This document shows positions 20,001 through 27,760 of a DNA stretch of 30,000 nt, piece after piece. Origin of the DNA: Symbiodinium natans (taxonomy: Eukaryota > Sar > Dinophyceae > Suessiales > Symbiodiniaceae). The stretch spans positions 242,501 to 272,500 of the forward strand of contig CAJNDS010002468.1 of assembly GCA_905221605.1 (NCBI GenBank), written 5' to 3'. The notes below the pieces were generated by a model. It was not told the DNA's origin and made no database searches. It was given only the letters and a program-made list of their open reading frames with translations. How positions within the stretch are numbered: position 1 is the stretch's first letter; every line of letters begins with the position of its first letter. Made by a program: the position numbers and the translations under genes.

Positions 20001-23000
20001 ACTTGGGTACCACGGGCGTACCTCTACCGGAGGGGCTCCGCCAAGCAGCTGGGCGCTCACATAGCATAATATCTGGGGCTTTGAAGGTCTCAGCCTTTTG
20101 GGGTTTAGGGTTCCGGGTTTAGGATTTAGGGCTTAGGGTTTCTTTTCAGGGTCTAGGCTTTGCACACTTCGGGCTCGCCGGTTCGGGCTTGCAGGTTGCG
20201 AGGCCAGCGGTGTCTGTGCCGCAAGCAGTCAGATCCTTTGGAGGTTCATCTTGAGCCTGAGAAGGTCCTATCTTTAGAGTTTTAGGGTTTTAGTAGGGTT
20301 TGAGGGTTTGAGGGTTTGAGGGTTTGAGGGTTTGAGGGTTTGAGGGTTTGAGGGTTTGAGGGTTTGAGGGTTTGTGGGTTTGTGGGTTTGTGGGTTTGAG
20401 GGTTTGAGGGTTTGAGGGTTGAGGTTTAGGGTGGCCCCAACCAACAAGCCATGAGTAGGGCTTTCATTTTTGTAGGGTTTTAGGTCTAAAGTTAAGGTGA
20501 GTGTAGGCATTGTTCCATAGGAATTCAGAGGTTTGCTTGTGTTGGGTATCCTTTGTGGATGATGCCTAAGCAGAACAACCCTCAACAGCCGAAGCTTCAG
20601 ATGAGGCGCTGGTGCTACTCCTTCCAGGATGACGGCCCGGGCGCCAACACGGTCCTAGGCTCGTCTGCGGGGTGCTTTCCGCCCTACACCCTAAACCCGA
20701 AACCCTAAACCCTAAACCCTTAACCCGGGCGGCGCCTAAGCCCTGGACCTCTAGCCCTTCACATAGCTCCAGTCTTCAAGCCAGAGCTCGAACTCCTAAA
20801 CCCCAAACTCTTAAACCTATACCATGAAGCTCTAAAGTTCGATGTGGCCCCTGAAAAGCCCTGAAGCGAAGCACCTTGCGCAGGCGCCAGCTGGATGATG
20901 CATCAGGATGCTGCTGTGCAGCAGATTCCGGGTCTCTTTGGGGGAGTGTAGGGGGCTTCGGGGTTTAGGGGTTAAGGGGTGTAGGGTTGAGGGCGGGGAG
21001 GGTTTAGGGTTTAGGGTTGGGGTTAGGGGCTGTAGTGGCTCAAGAGGGGTGTAGCATTGGGGTTAGGGTTTTTAGGGTTTCGGGCGGGGGGGGTTAAGGG
21101 TTTACAGGTTTGGGGTTCAAGGTCTAGACTGCTTGCCGTTTTGTTTAGGCTTGCTAAATCGGGTACTCTGAAGCCTGTATAAACTCCAGGCCCTTTGCCC
21201 CGTATCAACGCAAACCCTAGATTTCTGAATCCGAAACCCTAAACCCTAAACCCTAAGCCCTAAGCCCTAAACCCTAAACCCTAAACCCTTAACCCTAAAC
21301 CCTAAACCCCAAACCCTATACACTGTTACCCACAAAGCATTCCTTCCAAGGTGATGTTCGACATCCCCAGGAAACGCGTGGGGGTCGTTGCTGCAAACTG
21401 CCCTGAGTACCAGGCTAGGGTTTAGGGTTTAGGGCTTAGGGTTTTAGGGTTTAGGGTTTTGGGTACCTTGATGTATTAGTTTTATTTTTGTTGTCATTAT
21501 TATTATTACTATTTTTATTGCTATTATTATTTTTACTGTTATTACTATCTTCAAAATCATTATTGTTATTATTCGTAATGCTAAATTGTTAAGATTGTTT
21601 TTTAAGGGGTGAGGGTTTAGGGTTCAGGGTGTCGAGGGCGGCCGTAGTGTCCGTGAATTCTCGGGCGGTCGTTATCCGCCGCAGCTCCTGCCCTTTCAAG
21701 ACCCGCTTGCCCAGGGACCACAAACACAGACACCCTCAGCCGTAAACCCGAACCTCTAAACCCCTAAACCCTAAACCCTTAAACCCAAACCCCCTAAACC
21801 CTAAACCCTAAACGATAACACCAATGACAAATGACAGAAACCGTGCAACCAAACGACGGTGCACCACGGCATGGCTAATTATGAGGTGGTTCGAGGCTTT
21901 CCCAAGTACATGAAATTTGTAGGCTTTGTGTTGAGGGTTTAGGAAGTTTAGGGTTTACCATCAACCTGAATACCACACTGAATCCGCCCGTAAACCCTGG
22001 ACCCTAAACCCAAACCCCAAACCCCAAACCCTAAACCCTAAACCCTAAGCCCTAAACCCCAAACCCCAAACCCTAAACCCTAAACCCCGAACCCTCAACC
22101 CTATCCCAAGCCCGGAACGTTCGCAGGTGCGGCCGCAGCATGACCTTAGCCAGCTGGGCCCGGCCAAGGCTCCTCCCCCCCTGGCATCCTGGCCCGGGTT
22201 TGGGGTTTAGGGTTTAGGGTTTAGGGTTTAGGGTTTAGGTGCACCGGAATGTGCTTGAGGAGTTGGGGGAGGATCCTTCAGTGAGTCTTGCGGAGGGTCG
22301 GCGTGGCATCGCAGTCGCGGAGCGCTGTCCGATCTGTCCATTCAGGAAGCCCTAAACGCCTAAACCCTAAACCCTAAACCCTAAACCCTAAACCCTAAAC
22401 CCTAAACCCTAAACCCTAAACCCTAAACCCTAAACCCTAAACCCTAAACCCTAAACCCTTCTTTTTCAGGGGATTCGGGGTTCGGGTTTAGGGTTTAATG
22501 AGGCGGAGAAGGTGGAGCCGGCCGAGCCAGGGGCCGCCTGGCAAGTCTTCCGCGAATTTTGCTGGGTTTAGGGTTTAGGGTTTAGGGTTTAGGGTTTAGG
22601 GTTTAGGGTTTGGGGTTTGGGGTTTAGGGTTTAGGGTTTAGGGTTTAGGGTTTAGGGTTTAGGGTTTAGGGTTTAGGGTTTAGGGTTTAGGGTTTAGGGT
22701 TTAGGGTTTAGGGTTTAGGGTTTAGGGTTTAGGGTTTAGGGTGTAGGGTTTAGGGGGTAGGGTTTAGGGTTTAGGGTTTAGGGTTTAGGGTTTAGGGTTT
22801 AGGGTTTAGGGTTTAGGGTTTAGGGTTTAGGGCTTAGGGTTTAGGGTTTAGGGTTTAGGGTCTAGAGTCTAGGGGTTTGGGTCGAACGTCTCTAGTTCAA
22901 GATTTCCAGTTTAGGTGTTAAGGCTAAAAAGACAAAAAATCACAAACAATCTCCAACTCAAGATTTTAAGTGTAGGTCTCAGTATCACTCTTGTTAATCC

Positions 23001-26000
23001 CTAAGCCTGAAAACCCTGACCCTAAACCCTAAACCCTAAACCCTCAACCCTCAACCCTCAACCCTCAACCCTTAACCCTCAACCCTAAACCCTAAACCCC
23101 AAACCCCTTCGCCCAGAACCTTTAAAACTGAACCCTACTTGGAGGAAGCCCTTTTGTCTTAGCAAGGAGGGTTAGTAAGGTGGGTTAGGTGGATTATAAG
23201 TTTTTGGGGTTTAGGGGCGTTAGGAGCTTAGGTTGTTTTGTTTTCGTGTTTTTAGGATTGTTGGGTGTGCTTAAGGGATAACAAGTAGACATACTAAGTC
23301 AACAAGAGCATCTCAGCTCGAGGAAATCCCTACACCCTACACCCTACACCCTAAACCCTAAACCCTAAACCCTAAACCCTAAACCCTAAACCCTCAACCC
23401 TAAGCCCTAAACCCGAAACCCGAAACCCTAAACCCCAAATTCGCAACCCTGAAAATGCTAGGATTTGGATTAGGGCTTAGATAGGGCTTTCCCAAGAATC
23501 CTCGGCCTCGAAACCCATCGGGGCTTCCTTGAGGGATATGGACCCTAAACCCTAAACCCTAAACCCCAAACCCCAAACGCTAAACCCTAAACCCTAAACC
23601 CTTCTTGAGGAGATTGGGGCTTCGGGTTTGGGGTTCAGGGTTCAGGGTTTAGGGTTTAGGGTTTAGGGTTTTGGGTTTTGGGTTTTGGGTTTAGGGTTAG
23701 GGTTTAGGGTTTAGGGGAGCTTTCAGGTTGAGGCGGAGAAGGTGGAGCCGGCCGAGCCAGCGGCCGCCTGGCAAGTCTTCACTTGGACCCCGAACCCTAA
23801 GCATGAAACCCTACTCCTCTAAAGAAAGGTTTAGGGTTTAGGGTTTAGGGTTTTGGGTTTTGGGTTTAGGGTTTAGGGTTTAGGGTTTTGGGTTAGGGGC
23901 CCGACACCCGCCATTGCACGTTGGCAGCGGCAATAACGTCAAGGGTTTTCCCGAAACCCTAAACCCTAAAATGAGACCTTTATGCGCCCCTCTCCCTTCA
24001 CCCCTTCGTGTTGGAATTAACCCCAAAGCCTGGACCCCAAAACGCCCCCAAAGCCGTCAAACCCTATCCAACGCACTAAGTGAATCAGCCCCCATGCCTC
24101 AACAAAGAAGCAAGCCCGAGAGCCCAAAGCCCTGAAGCCCTAAAACCCTAAACCCCTCGAACTCCTAAACCCGAAGTCCCTAAACCCTAAACCCTAAACC
24201 CTAAATGTCAAACCCCAAGCCCTACACCCCCAATCTATGCACAACGTCGGCCAAGGAGGCTTCGCATGCGCCTCCACCGGGCCTCCGCGCCATTTGGATG
24301 GTCTTGGTCTTTTCTTGAGGTTTTAGGGGGTTTAGGGTTTAGGGTTGAGGGTTCGGGTTTAGGGTTTAGGGTTTAGGGTTTAGGGTTCAGGGTGTTTTGG
24401 CCCCCCCCCCCCCCCCCCCCGCCCCCCCGGCCCGGTTCCCCCGGTAATCAAGGCTATTGAGGGTCAATTGAGCTTAATGAGGCTGTTTGGGAGCGTCGGG
24501 GGTTGATTTGTGTCCATGGGATTTAGGGTCTACGCTTTAGGGCCACTTTAGGGTTTAGGGGGCTTGGTTAGAGTTTAGGGTAGGGGGCTTAGGCTATTTT
24601 CTGGGACCGGCCTGTGCCCAAAAGTTCGGTTTGTGCTGGCCAGCGCAACAAAGGTCCAGGCGACGACGACGAAGCCTCGCAGGCATTTGGAGTTTAGGGT
24701 CTAGCCGAATTATTTTCAAGGGACTAGAGGAGGGACCCTTACAAGGGGACCTTAGGGGTTATTTGGGGGGTTAGGGCTACTTCGGTAAGTAGGGACTATA
24801 TCATGTATAGATAGGGGTCTCTTGGGGAATAAGATTAATGATCCCTTCTGGGGGTCCCCCATATACCCCTTAGTATATTTTGGGTTGTCCCATAAACCCC
24901 TTGTAGGATTCTTTTGGGATTCTTGAGCCAGGGTCGGGCCGAAACCCTAAACCTTCCAAACCCACAACTCAAACCCCCTAAGCCCTAAAACCTTGACCCT
25001 AAGTATCCCAAGAAGGTTAAGGAAGGTTTAAACCCACAACTCAAACCCCCTAAGCCCTAAAACCTTGACCCTAAGTATCCCAAGAAGGTTAAGCCTAAAC
25101 CCTAAACCCTAAACCCTAAACCCTAAACCTTAAACCCTAAACCCTAAACCCTAAACCCTAAACCCTAAACCCTAAACCCTAAACCCTAAACCCTAAAGGT
25201 TCAACATTGGCCTCCTGTGGGCCGGGATCGCTGCCGGCCTCTGCCTCGCCACAGGCACCGTGTAGGGTTTAGGGTTTAGGGTTTAGGGTTTAGGGTTTAG
25301 GGTTTAGGGTTTAGGGTTTAGGGTTTAGGGGTTCAGGGTTTAGGGTGGGTTCAGGGTTTAGGGGGTTAGGGGGCAGGGGGGCTAGGGGTTAGGGTTTCAA
25401 GCTTGAGTTCGATTTGCACGACATACTCGCAGTGAGCACATCACACGTGCCGATCAATTTGTTCTTTCTGATCCCAGAGCCGGTGTCCCGCCAAACCCGC
25501 AAACCCTCAGACCCCTAAACCCTAAACCCTAAGCCCTAAACCAAAAACCCCGAAAACCCCGAAACCCTAAACCACACCCGACATAATTCAACCGCTAGTA
25601 GTCCTGAAGCCGCACCCTAAACCCTAAACCCTAATCCCTAAACACTAAACTTTAAACGCTAATCCCTAATTAGGTTCTAATCCTAAACCCCCATCCTAAA
25701 CCCCCTAACCGCTAAACCCTAAACCCGCCAACCGAAGGCTTCATGGGCCTAATCCCTAAACCCTAAACCCTAAACCCTAACACCCTACACCCTACACCCT
25801 ACACCCTAAACCCTAAACCCTAAACCCTAAACCCTAAACCCTAAACCCTAAACCCTAAACCCTAAACCCTAAACCCTAAACCCTAAACCCTAAACCCCCT
25901 CTAATCGAAGGCTTCATGGGTGTGGCCGCCGCCGTCTGCGGCAGCTCGCGGGGCGCCGAGTCCGAGCTGGCGGAGACTTCGTAGCCCAGTGGTGCCCTTT

Positions 26001-27760
26001 TGCCTTTTTTTGAGGGTTTCGGGTTTCGGGTTTCGGGTTTAGGGTTTAGGGTTTAGGGTTTAGGGTTTGAGGTTCCCTTACAAAGTAACCAGCCCCAAAA
26101 AGGGTTTAGGGTTTAGGGTTTAGGGTTTAGGTTTTAGGGTTTAGGGTTTAGGGCTACTGGGCTGCCAAGGAGAAGAGCTCCAGCCGTCGTGGTGGCGTCC
26201 AGCGTCCAGGTGGAGGGTTTAGAGTTTAGGGCTTGGGGTGTAGGGTTTAGGGCTTAGGGCTTTAAGGGTTTAGGGCTTTTCAGGGTTTTTGGGCTGTAAG
26301 GGGTGTCGGGCTTCAGGAGTTTAGGGTTTTTGGGCTTTACTTGGGTTCTTACTGGGATCTGAGTTTGGGCTGCAGGGTGGTTGCGTTTTTACTTGGGGGG
26401 TCCTCGTGCCTGCACTTCGGGAAGGTGTCCAAGAACAAGTAGCCCTCCTCAGCCCTAAGCCTTTAAACCCTACGCCCTGAGCCCTAAACCCGAAGCCCAA
26501 CCCTGAGCCCTAAGCCCTAAACCCTGAGCCCTAAACCCGAAACCCTAAGCCCTAAACCCTGAACCCTATACTCGACAGGCTCAGGTCTTTAGAGTTGGTT
26601 TCGGATATGGAGGGGTTGCTGCTTCGCCACACGCCCGCAGGCCGATGAAGCCTCGTGGGTTGGAGGTTCAGGGTTTAGGGTGTAGGGTTTGGGATCAACA
26701 GTTAGGGTTTACATCCATCTCTAAGCCGTAAACTCCAAACCCCAAACCCTTAAACCCCAAACCGCAAACCTGAAACCCTAAACCCTACACCCTAAACCCT
26801 AAACCCTAAACCCCCTATACCCTAAACCCAGTCCTCGGGTCCCCTGTCTGCAGACAGCGCCCGCGAAATCGTCATGGGAAACCCAGTCGAGGAGGGCCAG
26901 GAGGTGGGCCATGGAGCCCGAAACCCTAAGCCCTAAACCCTAAACCCTAAACCTTAAACGTTAACCTTAAACCTTCAACCCTAAACCCTAAACCCTAAAC
27001 CCTAAACCCTAAACCTTAAACCTTAAACCCTACACCCAAAACCTCAACAGATTGTGGGGTCTTCGGCTTGTAGGGCATCACCCTCAAGGCCCCCCTCCCC
27101 CCCCCCCTCCCCCCGCCCCCCCAAGCAAGCCCATCCTAGAACCCTCAGCCCTGACACCCGGAATCCCCCAAACTCAAAACCCTAAACCCTAAACCCTAAA
27201 CCCTAAACCCTAAACCCTAAACCCTAAACCCTAAACCCTAAACCCTAAACCCTAAGAGCCCTAATGTGAAGCTCGCACCAACAAACCGGGTGCTCATACC
27301 AGCAAGTATTTCGGCCGGGATCTTGGCCCACAAGCTTGTTTCATGAACGACTTCAACTCTGTTAGGTAGTTTAGAGCCCGATAGCCCATATTGGACAGAA
27401 ACAAGGGGTGTTAACCCCGGAAAGTATTTGGCCCAGCAGGGGAGAGAGGCCCATAGAGGCCAGAAGAGGCAGAGAAGAGGCAGAGAAGAGGCAGAGAAGA
27501 GGCCAGGTCCCCCAAGGTTTACTAGTACTGGCTTCCCCAAACTTGTGTTCTGACCCAGCGCCGGAGCAAATCCTGGGGAGGTTTATCAAGCCCGAAAACC
27601 TAAACCGGAAGCCCTAAACCTTAAGCCTTAAGCCCTCAACCCTAAACCCGAAACCTTCAACCCTAAACCCTACACCCTACAGGAGGAGAACGATCAGCTC
27701 CTCAGCTCCGAAGCGCCACCTGCGCGCAGCTCGCCCGATATCTACCTCAAGGTGGAGTGA
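7329..27760 (+). CDS. Pepsin-family (A1) aspartic protease with C-terminal membrane anchor, 32 exons
   Basis: Predicted bilobal aspartyl endopeptidase, probably in the secretory or plasma-membrane system: signal peptide, two catalytic Asp motifs, one C-terminal transmembrane helix and a short cytosolic tail. Exons: 7329-7385, 7593-7642, 8146-8188, 8311-8347, 9835-9900, 11101-11184, 11942-11982, 12664-12692, 13047-13086, 13677-13706, 14750-14771, 15200-15267, 15525-15602, 16190-16234, 16646-16708, 17207-17250, 18196-18240, 19167-19184, 19350-19419, 19992-20044, 20606-20658, 20884-20909, 21351-21413, 22127-22168, 23727-23759, 24256-24286, 24660-24678, 25199-25254, 25911-25954, 26170-26194, 26854-26900, 27683-27760. 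They sum to 1500 nt: 499 residues and TGA, with phase kept at every join. Catalytic motifs are DTGSS (Asp56) and DSGTT (Asp254). The flap reads FTEGSS, with Phe114 where pepsins have Tyr. Donors are mostly GC; acceptors are AG|G in all but exon 31. The ends of exons 24, 25 and 29 have in-frame alternatives. I have seen no transcript, so splicing is inferred. Confidence 0.88.
7831..7945. mobile_element. M1 inverted-repeat element, copy a (decayed right end)
   Basis: Left end AAGGTTCATGGTACTCAGTG matches the ends of copies at 11297 and 18253. The right part (TTACAACTACACTTATAACTGGGTT) is the inverse of the internal arm of those copies, but the outermost bases are missing. No ORF; resembles a MITE. 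Confidence 0.55.
7946..8138. repeat. CCCTAAA, CCCCAAA and TTTAGGG blocks in protease intron 2
   Basis: CCCTAAA, then about nine CCCCAAA copies (7980-8037), then TTTAGGG (8070-8138) ending just before the exon-3 acceptor. This is one of the few introns that end in a G-rich rather than C-rich array. Confidence 0.9.
8146..8347 (+). other. Protease exons 3-4: N-lobe catalytic motif
   Basis: Exon 3 (8146-8188) reads YYFLDLSIGTPPQR, the hallmark strand before the first active site in pepsin-like enzymes. Exon 4 (8311-8347) reads VSVIVDTGSSIT. Joined, the spacing from PPQ to DTGSS matches the family. The 122-nt intron between them starts with GC and contains a (CCCTAAA)n array. Catalytic Asp codon is at 8326-8328. 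Confidence 0.92.
8898..9187. mobile_element. M3 terminal-inverted-repeat element
   Basis: Ends GGACCTGCTTTATTAGGGGG and, in inverse, GGACCTGCTTTAATGTTAGG. Inside is a direct repeat CGCTTTAAAGTCAA (8931 and 8977) and a poly-G tract near the right end. About 290 bp, non-coding, in protease intron 4. Confidence 0.55.
9200..9720. other. Unique and degenerate repeat part of protease intron 4
   Basis: Poly-C tract at 9241-9259; degenerate ACCCTCTACTAAA-type repeat from about 9270 to 9470; unique sequence 9480-9720. The ORFs here on both strands overlap each other and read through repeat; no exon is supported between 8348 and 9834. Confidence 0.6.
10270..10515 (+). repeat. Long (CCCTAAA)n array in protease intron 5
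   Basis: About 33 heptamers with few variants (CCCTTAA block at 10455-10475). The rest of the intron holds the M2 element (10609) and unique sequence 10720-10965 without visible exons. Confidence 0.95.
10609..10717. mobile_element. M2 foldback element
   Basis: A 109-bp near-hairpin: 33-bp arms starting ATATGGGTAGTTGTCAAAAT (left) and ATATGGGTGGTTGTCAAAAT (right, reverse complement), 3 mismatches in 33, around a 43-bp centre. No coding potential. Lies in protease intron 5. Confidence 0.72.
10970..11095 (+). repeat. CCCTAAA / GCCTCAA / CCCTCAA block array
   Basis: Heptamer blocks switch from CCCTAAA to about five GCCTCAA, then six CCCTCAA, then back to CCCTAAA, ending five bases before the exon-6 acceptor. 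Confidence 0.92.
11297..11429. mobile_element. M1 inverted-repeat element, copy b
   Basis: About 133 bp with terminal inverted repeats of roughly 30 bp: left GGGTTCAGGGTACTTATAAC and right, reverse complemented, GGGTTCAGGGTACTTAGTAAC, both continuing with CCCAATTA(T/C)AA. Non-coding. It lies in protease intron 6 beside a TTTAGGG array. Confidence 0.7.
13140..13500. other. Unique insertion in protease intron 9
   Basis: About 340 bp free of telomere repeat, with a 62-codon + strand ORF (13188-13376) that resembles no family I know. It lies between two secure exons, and its inclusion is not needed for phase, so it is treated as intronic. It could be a fragment of an unrelated transposon. Confidence 0.4.
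14955..15183 (+). repeat. CCCTAAA/CCCTAAG mixed array, protease intron 11
   Basis: A longer unit (AAACCCGAAGCCCTAAACCCTAAG...) is repeated imperfectly, showing higher-order duplication within the array. It is preceded in the same intron by TTTAGGG at 14796-14834. Confidence 0.88.
15525..17250 (+). other. Protease exons 13-16: inter-lobe region and second catalytic motif
   Basis: Exon 13 (15525-15602) gives DVFTMCIAESGGRLTVGG followed by TNTSYHQG. Exons 14 and 15 join at the Asn-Val of NGFFNVPLKAITVDGR. Exon 16 (17207-17250) reads VIDSGTTWSYFGSQ, with the second catalytic Asp codon at 17213-17215. All four follow the expected order of strands leading to the C-lobe active site. An Asn-Thr-Ser glycosylation sequon sits in exon 13. 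Confidence 0.9.
16450..16800. repeat. Opposed arrays around protease exon 15
   Basis: (CCCTAAA)n 16455-16626, exon 16646-16708, (TTTAGGG)n 16738-16795. This is a clear example of the C-array / exon / G-array arrangement. Confidence 0.95.
17531..17722 (+). repeat. TAACTTGAAG 10-bp satellite
   Basis: About 19 tandem copies of TAACTT(G/A)AAG with a few substitutions and one 9-bp copy. It lies in protease intron 16 and is unrelated in sequence to the telomere repeat. The 17270-17500 stretch before it is unique and AT-rich, with no exon seen. Confidence 0.95.
18253..18414. mobile_element. M1 inverted-repeat element, copy c, with an internal TTTAGGG array
   Basis: Ends are TGGAGGTTCATGGTACTTAG and, in inverse, TGGAGGTTCAGGGTACTTAG. 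Between them is a TTTAGGG/TTTGGGG array at about 18285-18345. The inner right arm (GTAACTACACTTCTCATTGG) matches copy a. It starts 13 bases after the end of protease exon 17. Confidence 0.7.
18420..18785 (+). repeat. G-rich arrays of protease intron 17
   Basis: TTTAGGG-type blocks at 18450-18615 and 18685-18782, separated by about 50 bp of unique sequence. The intron closes with CCCTAAA at 18895-18940 and 19050-19147 before microexon 18. Confidence 0.88.
19546..19598. mobile_element. M1 element, right-end fragment
   Basis: GTACTTGAGTCAATAAGTGCCATGAACCTCC is the inverse of the M1 left end. No matching left end is visible; the fragment abuts a TTTAGGG array. Confidence 0.45.
19852..19881. repeat. 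30-bp palindrome with telomeric arms
   Basis: TTAGGG-A, then the perfect 16-bp palindrome GTATAGCATGCTATAC, then A-CCCTAA. Only one pair mismatches over 30 bp. It lies in intron 19, between the G-rich block (19452-19557) and the C-rich array (19872-19980). Confidence 0.85.
20283..20425 (+). repeat. TTTGAGGG octamer array
   Basis: About 15 copies of TTTGAGGG with three central TTTGTGGG copies, in protease intron 20. The 103-codon minus-strand ORF here is a translation of this repeat (NPQTLKPS). Confidence 0.93.
21478..21604 (+). repeat. ATT-rich degenerate microsatellite
   Basis: About 125 bp of TTATTATTATTACTATTTTT-type sequence in protease intron 23, the most AT-rich stretch of the locus. 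Confidence 0.85.
22345..22870. repeat. Large opposed arrays around an exon-like duplicate
   Basis: (CCCTAAA)n 22352-22459, an exon-like segment at about 22499-22551, then more than 40 TTTAGGG copies 22563-22862, the longest G-rich array in the window. Confidence 0.94.
22499..22551 (+). pseudogene. Duplicate of protease exon 25
   Basis: Nearly identical (one mismatch in about 52 nt) to 23729-23781. The copy at 23727 has a better acceptor (TTTCAG|GTT) and is taken as the real exon. This copy follows AATGAG and could be a relic or an alternative exon. Confidence 0.6.
23025..23725. repeat. Mixed arrays of protease intron 24
   Basis: CCCTAAA/CCCTCAA at 23025-23105, CCCTACA and CCCTAAA at 23325-23415, CCCTAAA/CCCCAAA at 23543-23602, then TTTAGGG/TTTTGGG at 23630-23716. 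The 23110-23320 interval is unique with no exon recognised. Confidence 0.85.
24397..24428 (+). repeat. Poly-C tract
   Basis: About 20 C, one G, seven C. Similar tracts lie at 9241-9259 and 27090-27121, and G or C runs at 5184, 9150 and 12328. Length is likely unreliable in any assembly. Confidence 0.9.
24958..25093 (+). repeat. 72-bp tandem duplication
   Basis: A 64-nt segment (24958-25021) recurs exactly at 25030-25093, offset 72. It includes degenerate telomere repeat plus AGTATCCCAAGAAGGTTAAG. It lies in intron 27, just before the (CCCTAAA)n that precedes the transmembrane exon. Confidence 0.95.
25095..25350. repeat. Opposed arrays around the transmembrane exon
   Basis: (CCCTAAA)n 25095-25196 ends at the acceptor AAAG of exon 28. 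(TTTAGGG)n starts at 25264, nine bases after the end of the exon. Confidence 0.95.
25765..26155. repeat. Opposed arrays around protease exon 29
   Basis: CCCTACA and CCCTAAA 25770-25896, exon 25911-25954, then TTTCGGG and TTTAGGG at 26015-26070 and 26101-26150. Confidence 0.93.
26215..27682. other. Introns 30 and 31 of the protease
   Basis: Degenerate G-rich repeat 26215-26400, C-rich repeats 26450-26570 and 26770-26830 before exon 31, C-rich 26920-27030 and 27175-27255 after it. A 12-bp tandem AGAGGCAGAGAA (about 3.5 copies) sits at about 27463-27503. The 100-codon minus-strand ORF at 27238-27540 crosses repeat and has no recognised domain. Confidence 0.6.

Larger units (their letters stand above)
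18196..21413 (+). other. Protease exons 17-23: C-lobe
   Basis: Exon 17 gives YQALRNAIESFCTS. Exon 18 is a predicted 18-nt microexon (19167-19184; QPPEN). Exon 19 gives GGNCFDVTDGLSGFPALRLN; exon 20 VETTWVPRAYLYRRGSA; exon 21 RWCYSFQDDGPGANTVL; exon 22 (26 nt) GASWMMHQD; exon 23 VMFDIPRKRVGVVAANCPEY. The order L-x-FP-x-L, Y-L-Y, WC, V-L-G-A-S-W-M, V-x-F-D-I-P-x-(K/R)-R-(I/V)-G is the standard end of an A1 protease C-lobe. Exon 18 is the weakest; it was found because it repairs the phase between 17 and 19. Confidence 0.88.
22127..24678 (+). other. Protease exons 24-27: juxtamembrane linker
   Basis: These are low-complexity, Pro/Ala/acidic linker exons: VRPQHDLSQLGPAK (22127-22168, or to 22183), VEAEKVEPAEP (23727-23759, other in-frame ends possible), EASHAPPPGL (24256-24286) and RDDDEAS (24660-24678). 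Coding is supported by phase continuity and by AG|G acceptors plus GC donors, not by family conservation. Confidence 0.62.
25199..27760 (+). other. Protease exons 28-32: membrane anchor, cytosolic tail and stop
   Basis: Exons 28 and 29 join to FNIGLLWAGIAAGLCLATG + FMGVAAAVC, a hydrophobic stretch of roughly 28 residues (about 418-445). The tail is EKSSSRRG, DSAREIVMGNPVEEGQ and EENDQLLSSEAPPARSS then PDIYLKVE, with TGA at 27758-27760. This gives a type I topology. A run-through of exon 28 would stop at a TAG formed by the adjoining telomere array (25263). The end of exon 29 could also be 25969. Confidence 0.8.

Noticed and set aside
20274-20585. 103-codon minus-strand ORF
   Set aside because: Reading frame through the TTTGAGGG octamer array; repetitive NPQTLKPS peptide.
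27238-27540. 100-codon minus-strand ORF (and overlapping ORFs on both strands)
   Set aside because: Within protease intron 31; starts from a CCCTAAA array and crosses a 12-bp tandem repeat; no known domain.
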